64,000 bases of DNA from Bacteroidota bacterium (lineage in GTDB: Bacteria; Bacteroidota; Bacteroidia; Flavobacteriales; Weeksellaceae), in NCBI GenBank assembly GCA_023458535.1, contig JAEWYW010000074.1:42291-106290 (forward strand), written 5' to 3'. How positions within the stretch are numbered: position 1 is the stretch's first letter; each line of letters starts with the position of its first letter. The position numbers were made by a program, and so were the translations under genes. Positions 34,559-42,682 of the stretch are shown one piece after another. Below the pieces are notes generated by a model, which ran no database searches, was not told where the DNA came from, and was given only the letters and a program-made list of their open reading frames with translations.

Positions 34559-35014
34559 ATGAAAAATATTTTTTTGTCGCTTTTTTTTGTCTTAAACCTA
34601 ACTGCATGTACCAGTTCAACTGTAGATCCTGTAGAAGTAGAAAAGACATCAAACTGCGACCAATTTACGATTATTGACCCCGTAAATTATGCATCAATCC
34701 CGACAAGCAGCTATCCGCAAGGAGTGAGTATTCAACAGATATCCATCATTGGCGACTGTTTTAAAATACAATATTCCAGCAGTGGCTGTAGTGCAAATAC
34801 ATGGGTGGTTAACTTGTATTCGGATGGTGCATTGGATACTTCCACCACACCTGCGACCAGAAAAGTAAAATTTTCTTTAGTGAACAATGAAATGTGCCTA
34901 GCGCAGTTTCAAAGAGAGAAAAGTTTTGATATTGAAAATCTCAGAGCTCCAGGAGCAAATTCGGTTCAAATAAAATTGGAAAATAATTCACAAACTATTA
35001 CGTACAACTACTAA
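34559..35014 (+). CDS. Lipoprotein of unknown function
   Basis: A 151-residue protein with a lipoprotein signal (LNLTAC, cysteine at about residue 17), a short linker and a beta-rich domain with paired cysteines (DCFKIQYSSSGCSANTW). The mature part should be on the periplasmic or outer surface. I recognise no family. It is downstream of the acidic protein gene and is followed by a hairpin. Confidence 0.65.
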   Translation: MKNIFLSLFFVLNLTACTSSTVDPVEVEKTSNCDQFTIIDPVNYASIPTSSYPQGVSIQQISIIGDCFKIQYSSSGCSANTWVVNLYSDGALDTSTTPATRKVKFSLVNNEMCLAQFQREKSFDIENLRAPGANSVQIKLENNSQTITYNY

Positions 35015-35018
35015 TGAA

Positions 35019-35045
35019 AAGGGTTTCCAATTTATGGAAACCCTT
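35019..35045. terminator. Hairpin between lipoprotein and META genes
   Basis: A perfect 10-bp stem AAGGGTTTCC / GGAAACCCTT with loop AATTTAT between convergent genes. No long T run follows, so termination strength is uncertain. Confidence 0.6.
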
Positions 35046-35054
35046 CAATCTATT

Positions 35055-35462
35055 TTACTGTTTATTGAACTTTAGAAGTAATAAACTTCCCTGGTAGAGT
35101 TCTAATGTATTGCCATTAATGACGTATTTGTCGGCTTTTTGTAGCATTTCCATATAATTGGTTTCTACACTCATATTTGGACAAGCTTTTCTTGTAGAAC
35201 CTAACTTACCAGCCGAGAAATTACCTGCTGCGGCATCTGCGGTTACGGTTCCGAAATAGTTATTGCAACCTCCATTTCCTGTAATTTTATCACCTTCAAT
35301 TTGTAATGTTGGCGAAGTTCCTTTTACAGTATCTGCCAACGTCCACTTTGTATTATTTAAAGAAGGTTGCGCCTTTCCTACTTTAGACGAACCTGCAGTT
35401 GTTGTCGCAGTACAAGATGCTAAACTCACAGCTGCAAAAATGCCTAATATTAAATTTTTCAT
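35055..35462 (-). CDS. META domain-containing lipoprotein (HslJ-like)
   Basis: A 135-residue protein with a lipobox (SLASC) and a META domain: NTKWTLADTVKG, GDKITGNGGCNNYFGTV and LGSTRKACPNM are the family strands, including the conserved GxGGCN motif. HslJ-like proteins are envelope proteins linked to stress and novobiocin tolerance in other bacteria, with unclear mechanism. I start at the ATG at 35462 (MKNLILG), because an upstream frame extension of eight residues lacks support. Confidence 0.85.
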   Translation of the reverse strand: MKNLILGIFAAVSLASCTATTTAGSSKVGKAQPSLNNTKWTLADTVKGTSPTLQIEGDKITGNGGCNNYFGTVTADAAAGNFSAGKLGSTRKACPNMSVETNYMEMLQKADKYVINGNTLELYQGSLLLLKFNKQ

Positions 35463-35532
35463 TTTTATTATTTTAAATCTACTCAAATATAAGAATTTTT
35501 ATAAAAGGGATGTATTAAAGGCTTGTTAAAAA

Positions 35533-35565
35533 AGGTTCGGGCGCATCTTCGATGCGCCCGAACCT
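35533..35565. terminator. GC-rich hairpin with TTC/GAA loop, downstream of pheT
   Basis: A perfect 15-bp stem AGGTTCGGGCGCATC / GATGCGCCCGAACCT over TTC (GAA on the minus strand). It lies 20 bases after the pheT stop on the minus strand and upstream of the META gene's own 5' region. Member of the C(GNA)G loop family. Confidence 0.8.
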
Positions 35566-35585
35566 AAAAATTATTTTCAAAATCA

Positions 35586-37991
35586 TTATGATCTTAATTC
35601 TGCATTAAACTCCTTTTGAAAAGTTTCGATGAGTGAATTCATCACTTCAGAAATTTCTTTTTCTTCCAATGTCTTTTCCTCGTTCAGCAAATCAAAGCTC
35701 ATGGCATACGATTTTTTGCCTTCTGGAAGATTTTTACCTTCATAAACATCAAAAAGGTTGATACTCTTTATTAAATCTGATTTATTGAGTTGAGCCGATT
35801 GTAATAAATCTTTATATAACACATTTTTATCCACCAATAGTGCTAAATCTCTTCTAATTTTATTAAATTTCGGAATATCAACATACTTTAAATGGGCATT
35901 TTCGCTTCTCAATTTTTGTGCAAGTTCCAATTCAATTTCTGCATAATAGGCATCTTGTTCCAAATCAAAATCCTTCATCAACTGAGCGGAAACTTTTCCT
36001 AAACGCACCAAGGTTCTTTCGCCAACATTAAATACAATTGCATCATCAAATCTTTCATCTTCAAGAACAGTTTCTGAAAACTCTAAGCCTAATTTTTCCA
36101 AAAGTACTTTTACATACCCTTTTAAGTGATAAAAATTAGTAGTAGATTTAGGTGACAGCCAGTTTTCGGCGATATCTCTACCAGAAACTAATAATGCCAA
36201 CTGCTTTCTCTCCTCGTAAGAATCTTTTTTATGGTAAATTTTGCCTAATTCAAAGAACTTTATGTCGGCACTTTTTCTATTGATATTGTAAACAGCATTC
36301 TCCAAAAGACCTTCCAAAAGAGACTTTCTCATAAACGCCAAATCGTTGCTTAAAGGATTAAGAAGTCTTACCGCATTGGTTTCATCCTTAACAGAAGTAA
36401 GGGAATTGTTCATCACTTCATTAAAACCTAAACTTTGTAATGTTCTTGCCCAGGAATTTTCTAATTCATCCTGATCATTAAAACTTAATTTAACAGGAGT
36501 GAAAGAGATTTTTTGTGGTGCATCAATTTTATTATAACCATAGATCCTTAAGATTTCCTCAATCACATCAATTTCACGGGTTACATCTGCTCGGTAAGCT
36601 GGAACCGAGATTTCTAAACCATTCTGAATTTCATTGAGCACCTTTATTTCAAGACCTTTTAAGATCTCTTTTACTTTCTCACGGTGAATTTTAGTCCCTA
36701 AAATTTGTTCTATTTTAGAGAATCTCAAGATCACATAGAAATCTTCAATTTTATTAGGATAGTTTTCCAGTAATTGCCCAGCCATCTTTCCACCTGCAAT
36801 TTCCTCAATCAATTTTATGGCATGGGTAATAGCAGTTCTAGTATTGTTTGGATCAATGCCCCTTTCATATCTGAAGGAAGCATCAGTATTTAATCCGTGA
36901 GATTTTGCGGCTTTTCTTATTGCAACAGGATTAAAGTAAGCGCTTTCCAAGAAAATATTTTTTGTCTCGGCTGTAACGCCAGAATTCTGACCGCCAAATA
37001 CTCCGGCAATACACATTGGGTTGTCATTTCCATCTTTAATGATGATTTCAGAGCCGTTCAATTTTCGTTCTACGCCATCCAAAGTAATCATTATTGTACC
37101 TTCCGTAACGGTACCAATTTTCACTGTTTTATTGGCAATTTTATCAGCATCAAAAGCATGTAAAGGTTGCCCTAAACCATGCAAAATATAATTGGTGATA
37201 TCTACAATATTGTTAATGGGAGCCAAACCAATGGCCAACAGTCTATTTTTAAGCCAATCTGGTGAATCTTTAACCTCCACATTTTCTATTACTGCGCCAA
37301 TGTATCTTGGACAAAGATTGGCATCCTCCACTATTAATTCAAAATCGTTATTTCCCTCTACTGTAATAGGAAGAGACTGCAATTTCTCAAATTCAGCCTT
37401 CATCTGATTTGTGGAAAGATAAGCATATAAATCGCGCGCTACACCATAGTGTGACATGGCATCTGTACGGTTAGGCGTTAAACCGATTTCGTAAACGCTG
37501 TCGTCTGTAATTTCAAAGTAATCGGCAAAGTTTTTTCCCACTTCATATTTAGTATCATCTAATATCATGATACCGCCATGATCATCGCTCAATCCCAATT
37601 CGTCTTCTGCGCAGATCATTCCCTGCGAAACTTCACCTCTAATTTTTGCTTCTTTAATTTCGAAAAAACCACCTTCCTTGTCATAAATTTTAGTTCCCAC
37701 AACAGCTACGGGAACGGTCTGGCCTTCTTCTACGTTTGGTGCCCCGCAAACAATATTCAAAATTTTTCCATTGCCAACATCCACTGTTGTTTTCTTGAGT
37801 TTATCAGCATTTGGATGTTTTTCGCAAGTTAAAACTTTGCCTACCAAAATACCTTCTAAACCTCCTTTAATGTTTTCAAACTTTTCAATACCCTCTACTT
37901 CAAGACCAATATCAGTAAGATATTCACCTACTTTTTCAATTTTTAGATCTGTCTTTATGTATTCTTTCAGCCAGTTATTTGATATCTTCAT
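35586..37991 (-). CDS. pheT: Phenylalanine-tRNA ligase beta subunit
   Basis: An 801-residue subunit of the alpha2-beta2 PheRS. Domains in order: N-terminal B1 and the tRNA-binding EMAP-like domain (about 40-150, GKVLTCEKHPNADKLKKTTVD), the B3/B4 editing domain (about 200-390), B5 (about 410-475), the catalytic-like core, and the C-terminal FDX-ACB anticodon-binding domain (KFNKIRRDLALLVDKNVLYK). Full normal length. The alpha-subunit gene pheS is not adjacent here, as is common in Bacteroidota. A GC-rich hairpin ends the transcript. Confidence 0.97.
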   Translation of the reverse strand: MKISNNWLKEYIKTDLKIEKVGEYLTDIGLEVEGIEKFENIKGGLEGILVGKVLTCEKHPNADKLKKTTVDVGNGKILNIVCGAPNVEEGQTVPVAVVGTKIYDKEGGFFEIKEAKIRGEVSQGMICAEDELGLSDDHGGIMILDDTKYEVGKNFADYFEITDDSVYEIGLTPNRTDAMSHYGVARDLYAYLSTNQMKAEFEKLQSLPITVEGNNDFELIVEDANLCPRYIGAVIENVEVKDSPDWLKNRLLAIGLAPINNIVDITNYILHGLGQPLHAFDADKIANKTVKIGTVTEGTIMITLDGVERKLNGSEIIIKDGNDNPMCIAGVFGGQNSGVTAETKNIFLESAYFNPVAIRKAAKSHGLNTDASFRYERGIDPNNTRTAITHAIKLIEEIAGGKMAGQLLENYPNKIEDFYVILRFSKIEQILGTKIHREKVKEILKGLEIKVLNEIQNGLEISVPAYRADVTREIDVIEEILRIYGYNKIDAPQKISFTPVKLSFNDQDELENSWARTLQSLGFNEVMNNSLTSVKDETNAVRLLNPLSNDLAFMRKSLLEGLLENAVYNINRKSADIKFFELGKIYHKKDSYEERKQLALLVSGRDIAENWLSPKSTTNFYHLKGYVKVLLEKLGLEFSETVLEDERFDDAIVFNVGERTLVRLGKVSAQLMKDFDLEQDAYYAEIELELAQKLRSENAHLKYVDIPKFNKIRRDLALLVDKNVLYKDLLQSAQLNKSDLIKSINLFDVYEGKNLPEGKKSYAMSFDLLNEEKTLEEKEISEVMNSLIETFQKEFNAELRS

Positions 37992-38133
37992 TGGACAATT
38001 TCTGTTGTTTTAAAACTGAGAAAAAAATATATTTCTCTCCCTTTTTTATCTTAAAATTTATTCTAATTTTTATGTGTACAAATGTCGTGTTTTTTTGAGA
38101 AAGAATAAAATTTTACATCCTCTAAATAGAAAA

Positions 38134-38155
38134 AGAGGCTCTATTTGGAACCTCT
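38134..38155 (-). terminator. Terminator of dnaN
   Basis: On the minus strand AGAGGTTC pairs with GAGCCTCT (one wobble) around a six-base loop and is followed by five T. It lies 25 bases after the dnaN stop. Confidence 0.7.
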
Positions 38156-38180
38156 CTTTATATTTTATTATTTGTAAATA

Positions 38181-39311
38181 TTACAATCCTATTACAGGCA
38201 TTGAAAGCATTAATAAATTTTCGTTTTCTTCTAAACCATCAATAGGCTCTATAATACCTGGACGGTTGGGTTGAGACATTTTCATGGTAATATCATCTGA
38301 ACCGATAATATTGAGCATTTCTGTTAAAAATTTAGAACTGAAACCAATATTAATATCTTCACCATTATAATCACAAGGAATTTGCATATCTGCTTTGTTG
38401 GCATACTCTGTATCCTCTGCATGAAGATGAAGAATATTTCCTGAAAGCTTGAACCTTACCTGATTCGTAGATTTGTTCGACATGATTGAAGCTCTCCTGA
38501 TAGAACTCAACAGTAAATTTCTGTTAATTGTTAAAACGTTAGGATTTTCTTTTGGGATTACCGCTGTATAGTTAGGATACTTTCCATCAATAAGACGGCA
38601 AATCCAAATATTATTACCAAATGTAAATTTTGCCATATTCTCATTAAACTCTATCGTTACATCATCAGATGAGTTAGAAAGAATATTTTTGAAAATCGTT
38701 AATGGCTTCTTCGGCATAATGAATTCCATTGGTTCGGCATTCATCAAATCTGATCTTTTGTAAACCACCAATCTGTGGGAATCTGTAGAGACAAAGTTGG
38801 TTTCATTTTCACCAAACTGGAACAAGACTCCCGTCATTACAGGTCTCAAAGAGTCGTTACTCGTAGCAAACAAAGTATTGGTTAATGCCTCTGAAAGAAC
38901 ACCTGCTGGAATAGTAACGGTTTGTGCCGCATCAAACTCTGGAAGTTCAGGATAATCATCTGCATTATCTAACGCAACTGCGAAATTATCTTTTTCGTCT
39001 AAAATTTCAAGTAGGCTACCAGTACCCTCTTCGTTATCTTTTACAGAAAGAGTAAGAGGCTGTTCACCATAGGTTTTAATAAAATCCTGGAAGATTTTTG
39101 CAGGAACTGCCATTTTCCCACTGTCGTCAGATTTCACTTCAACAGAAGTTATCAATGTAGTCTCCCCATCAGAAGCTGTAATTTTAAGATTATCAGCATC
39201 CAATTCGAACAAATAATTTTCCAAAATAGGTCTTGATTGTGAACTGGAAATTACTCCACTAACGGTTTGCAAGGCTTTCTGCAATTCACCACTCGAAACA
39301 ATAAACTTCAT
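38181..39311 (-). CDS. dnaN: DNA polymerase III beta subunit (sliding clamp)
   Basis: A 376-residue processivity clamp with the usual three similar domains. Family sequences include MKFIVSSGELQKALQTVSGVI at the start, VLFQFGENETNFVSTDSHRL in domain two, and the C-terminal end MPVIGL-like hydrophobic tail. It dimerises into the ring that tethers DNA polymerase. I use the ATG at 39311. A longer frame to a TTG at 39365 runs through the promoter and is excluded. dnaN here is not in a dnaA operon. Confidence 0.96.
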   Translation of the reverse strand: MKFIVSSGELQKALQTVSGVISSSQSRPILENYLFELDADNLKITASDGETTLITSVEVKSDDSGKMAVPAKIFQDFIKTYGEQPLTLSVKDNEEGTGSLLEILDEKDNFAVALDNADDYPELPEFDAAQTVTIPAGVLSEALTNTLFATSNDSLRPVMTGVLFQFGENETNFVSTDSHRLVVYKRSDLMNAEPMEFIMPKKPLTIFKNILSNSSDDVTIEFNENMAKFTFGNNIWICRLIDGKYPNYTAVIPKENPNVLTINRNLLLSSIRRASIMSNKSTNQVRFKLSGNILHLHAEDTEYANKADMQIPCDYNGEDINIGFSSKFLTEMLNIIGSDDITMKMSQPNRPGIIEPIDGLEENENLLMLSMPVIGL

Positions 39312-39333
39312 AATATTGTATAAAATATTTGGA

Positions 39334-39365
39334 CAAATATAACGATTTGCCCTTAAAAAAAACAA
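39334..39365 (-). promoter_or_regulatory. Promoter for dnaN
   Basis: On the minus strand TTG (complement of 39363-39365), a 21-base spacer and TATATTTG (complement of 39334-39341) make a full consensus promoter, with the ATG 22 bases further on. It fixes the dnaN start. Confidence 0.65.
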
Positions 39366-39422
39366 TATTTTGAGTGCTATTTTTTACTATTTAAAACCTT
39401 ATCGTTGAATAAACTTTATTCT

Positions 39423-39430
39423 TATTTTTG
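39423..39430 (+). promoter_or_regulatory. -7 box for dgkA
   Basis: TATTTTTG matches TAnnTTTG, 22 bases before the ATG at 39453. The nearest TTG (39405-39407) is 15 bases away, slightly too close. Confidence 0.4.
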
Positions 39431-39452
39431 AATCTAAATAAAATGTCCACAA

Positions 39453-39821
39453 ATGCGAAAACCATCGTTAATCAACAGTTTTTTAAACACCTTTTCTGGA
39501 CTTTGGTTTATGTTGAAAAGCGAAAGAAATTTTCAAATTGAATTTTGTGCACTTCTCATCAATCTTTTTCTTATTTTCTTCTTTAAGCTAAATACTTGGG
39601 AGACTGCGCTCATCATCATTGCGTGTTTTGGAGTGCTTGCTGCGGAAGTTTTCAATACGGCGATCGAAAAAATTTGTGATTTTATACATCCCCATTTTCA
39701 CAAAAATATCGGAATTATAAAAGACATTGCGGCAAGTGGCGTTTTGCTGATGACATTGGCAGCACTCATCATTGGTGCAATTATTTACGGAAAATATGTT
39801 GTCGCATTGCTCAACCTATAA
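39453..39821 (+). CDS. dgkA: Diacylglycerol kinase family protein
   Basis: A 122-residue inner-membrane enzyme of the prokaryotic DgkA type: an amphipathic start, then three membrane helices (about 30-48, 52-70 and 94-116). The catalytic stretch AAEVFNTAIEKICD is conserved. Family members phosphorylate diacylglycerol or undecaprenol, recycling lipid carriers. Monocistronic, divergent from dnaN. The 143 bases after it carry the promoter of the dual-protease gene. Confidence 0.92.
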   Translation: MRKPSLINSFLNTFSGLWFMLKSERNFQIEFCALLINLFLIFFFKLNTWETALIIIACFGVLAAEVFNTAIEKICDFIHPHFHKNIGIIKDIAASGVLLMTLAALIIGAIIYGKYVVALLNL

Positions 39822-39926
39822 TACTGCCTTAGTTTTCCCATTATCTTGACCGTATTTTTACGATAAATTAATTTTTGATCTCCATATAAAGACAATTTAT
39901 TCCTAAATTTAAAAAGACAAATACAA

Positions 39927-39958
39927 TTGAAATTTGTCCACTACTAATCATAATTTTG
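39927..39958 (+). promoter_or_regulatory. Promoter for the dual-protease operon
   Basis: TTG at 39927-39929, a 21-base spacer and TAATTTTG at 39951-39958. The box ends six bases before the ATG at 39965, so the mRNA leader must be very short or absent. It overlaps an in-frame TTG at 39956, which is therefore not the start. Confidence 0.55.
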
Positions 39959-39964
39959 GGAATA

Positions 39965-42673
39965 ATGAATGAAAATTTAAAGCTAAACCAGCAGCATTTC
40001 AACACCTATTTAGAAAAAATGGCTGAAGATTATCATGATATTATCCTTGATCATGATAAACTAGTTGAAGTTAAAGAATCCAATTGCCCACTTGTAGATC
40101 TGGAGGATAATACCAAAAGAATTAGCAACCGTATTGCCCGCGAAAACACTTCTTACAATACAGCTTTGGAACGAATAAATGATGTGAATGATTTTGTGGA
40201 TGTCATTAAACTCCAAAAAATTCTTGAAATTTCTAAATCTGTCTGCAGAATTCTTCGCAATGGTAAACCTGTGGGAACTGGATTTTTGGTAAGTGAAAAC
40301 ATTTTGGTCACCAACAATCATGTCATCGGTTCTTTTGAGGCGTGCAAAGACATTACTGTTCAGTTTAATTATGAATTCAATTTAGAAGGAAAAATACTCG
40401 ATGTTAAAAGTTTCTTTTTGAATCCAGAAGCTTTTTTTGTTACGTCTTCCCTCGATTTGGAGCCTGGAAATGAACTTTCAGGGCTTGATTTTACTTTAGT
40501 AGCCATAGAAACCGTTAATGAACAAAAACAACGGATAGCTGATATTCCTTCTTTGTATTTAGATAGAAATTTGGGTAAGATTATTAAAGGAGAAACCTGT
40601 ATTCTTATTCAGCACCCTAACGGACTTCCCAAAAAAACGACTCTCAACAACAACTCATTTTTTTCTGAAACCGAAAATTTACTGATTTATGAAACAGATA
40701 CCCTTCCTGGTTCATCGGGCTCATTGGTTTTGGGTTTAGGCACTTTGGAGGTAATTGCATTGCACCAGCGTGGAATTCCGAAGTTGGATGCGAATGGAAA
40801 TGTGCTCACAAAATCAGGAACTCCCGCAAACAGTTCTACAACAGACGATGAAGTAGATTGGCTAGGTAACGCAGGAATAAAAATTAGCCGAATATTAGAT
40901 ATTTTGCAAAAAACGGATGTCCCTTCCAGTCAGAAAGTCAAAAAAAATGAAATTTTAAAAAGAAGTAAGGAAAATAAAAAAATCTTGCAGAAAACAGTTC
41001 ATCAACTAGAAATTGAAGAACCTAATAAAATAATTGATGTTAGTCCTTCTAAAAAAGATGAAACTAAAATTTACACTAATAAAAATAAAAAAACTCCTTT
41101 TTTAATTCTTGCAAAAAATAATGTATCAACCATTGAAAAAATTGAGAATCAGCTCAAAGAAAAATTTGATGAAAATTTAGACCTATTTTTTGCAATGCCT
41201 ATCACCGCAGAAGAAAACAAGGATGAGCTTTTTGTACTTCAAATGAAAGTGGGCGATGAAAACCCCAATGAAGTAGCACAAAAAATCCTTAAGATATCAG
41301 GTATAAAACATGCGGAATATGACAATGAATTGGCTTTAAATAACAGTGTTGACAGGTTACCATTTTCAGAAGTGTTCGAAAGTTCATCAAGCACAGATAC
41401 CTCTACCGAAGACTATTTCTTATCTCTTTACAACTTGAAAAGTTCCTACGTTAAAGGAAAAACTCCTGAAGAATACCGAAAATGGAATTGGGCAGCTTCA
41501 GGTTATTCCGGAATTGATAAAGAAGTCATCGGAAAATCATTAAAACTGATTCAGTTTGATACAGGCTATGTAATTCATCCCAAAATGATCGGAAGCTTTA
41601 ATTTGGATGAAGATTTTGATTTTGTAGATCAGGACGATAATGCTCATGACGATGGTGGAAAAAATATCAGCTTTGCAGATTTTGGTCATGCTGCGCGAAC
41701 AGGAAGCATTATTGCCGGGATTTCTCATGCCCATTTAGAAAAGGATGGTAATGAAGGTTTTTTGTTTCAGAATCAATTAAAAATAATTCCCTACAGAATT
41801 GCTCGCGATGTCATCATCATTGGGCGACAGGCAGAACTCGCCAACGCCGCAGACTCGGCCATTGCTGCAGGAGCTAAGGTGATTACTACGAGTTTAGGTT
41901 TACCACCAACCCTTACGACGTATCATATTGCAAAAAAAGTTTACGAAAATGGCATTATTTGGTGTTGTGCAGCGGGTAATGAAGTAAAAAATGTTGTAGC
42001 ACCCGCTGTGCATGAGGGAACAATCGCCATAGCTGCTTCAAACCCGCTAGATGAAGAATGGAAAGGATCATGTCGCGGAAAAGAGGTAGATATTACAGCT
42101 CCCGGAATGCATATTTATGTTCCAAGATTCGATAAAGATGGAAAATTCTCTATGAGCTACGGTCATGGCACTTCGTATGCAACACCTCATGTAGCTGCAG
42201 CGGCAGTGCTTTGGCTATCGAAAAACAGAGACGCTTTACAAAACTTTAAAGGTTACCAAATTGTCGAAGCTTTTAGAGAAAATTTAAAAAATTCGGCACG
42301 CAAAAATCATCATTTGCCAGAGGGTTTCGGCGCAGGAATTTTAAATATTGATCAACTGCTAAAGCAAAAAATTCCAGATTTGAAATCACTCAAGAATGTA
42401 TATAATGGGAAAGATCCAAATGCTGTTGTTGCTCAATTTAAGACCCTAACTGAAACATTAAAAATGCTCTGGAATGGACTTTTACGTTCGGGAAGAAAAT
42501 TAATATCACATGAGGAAAGTTTAAATTCAACTGAAGAAATGTCTTCACAAGGACAAAAAATTCTTGCACAATATGCTAATCAACCTTTAAAAACAGAAGA
42601 AAGTCTTGAAGAATTGAGTGTTGATGAGCGATTTGAAATTTACAATAAACTTAGAGATGAAGTAACCTCTTAA
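39965..42673 (+). CDS. Two-headed protease: trypsin-like domain plus subtilisin-like (S8) domain
   Basis: A 902-residue protein with no signal peptide or membrane segment, so probably cytoplasmic. Residues 1-85 are helical. A trypsin-like domain follows with an apparently intact triad: His119 (VTNNHVIG), Asp175 (GLDFTLVAIE) and Ser251 (LPGSSGSL). Residues about 300-450 hold a lysine-rich linker and a small alpha/beta unit (ELFVLQMKV ... GIKHAEYD) that resembles a subtilisin propeptide. The S8 domain (about 510-790) also has its triad: Asp532 (QFDTGY), His575 (FGHAARTGS) and Ser737 (GTSYATPHVA), plus the oxyanion Asn672 (AAGNE). A 100-residue acidic tail ends the protein. It is followed 9 bases later by a metallohydrolase gene. 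No function is known to me. A regulated proteolytic cascade or defence role is inference. Confidence 0.85.
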   Translation: MNENLKLNQQHFNTYLEKMAEDYHDIILDHDKLVEVKESNCPLVDLEDNTKRISNRIARENTSYNTALERINDVNDFVDVIKLQKILEISKSVCRILRNGKPVGTGFLVSENILVTNNHVIGSFEACKDITVQFNYEFNLEGKILDVKSFFLNPEAFFVTSSLDLEPGNELSGLDFTLVAIETVNEQKQRIADIPSLYLDRNLGKIIKGETCILIQHPNGLPKKTTLNNNSFFSETENLLIYETDTLPGSSGSLVLGLGTLEVIALHQRGIPKLDANGNVLTKSGTPANSSTTDDEVDWLGNAGIKISRILDILQKTDVPSSQKVKKNEILKRSKENKKILQKTVHQLEIEEPNKIIDVSPSKKDETKIYTNKNKKTPFLILAKNNVSTIEKIENQLKEKFDENLDLFFAMPITAEENKDELFVLQMKVGDENPNEVAQKILKISGIKHAEYDNELALNNSVDRLPFSEVFESSSSTDTSTEDYFLSLYNLKSSYVKGKTPEEYRKWNWAASGYSGIDKEVIGKSLKLIQFDTGYVIHPKMIGSFNLDEDFDFVDQDDNAHDDGGKNISFADFGHAARTGSIIAGISHAHLEKDGNEGFLFQNQLKIIPYRIARDVIIIGRQAELANAADSAIAAGAKVITTSLGLPPTLTTYHIAKKVYENGIIWCCAAGNEVKNVVAPAVHEGTIAIAASNPLDEEWKGSCRGKEVDITAPGMHIYVPRFDKDGKFSMSYGHGTSYATPHVAAAAVLWLSKNRDALQNFKGYQIVEAFRENLKNSARKNHHLPEGFGAGILNIDQLLKQKIPDLKSLKNVYNGKDPNAVVAQFKTLTETLKMLWNGLLRSGRKLISHEESLNSTEEMSSQGQKILAQYANQPLKTEESLEELSVDERFEIYNKLRDEVTS

Positions 42674-42682
42674 AACACAAGT

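Noticed and set aside
39312..39365. Longer dnaN start
   Set aside because: The extension runs through a complete consensus promoter on the same strand, and the usual DnaN start MKFIV lies at 39311.
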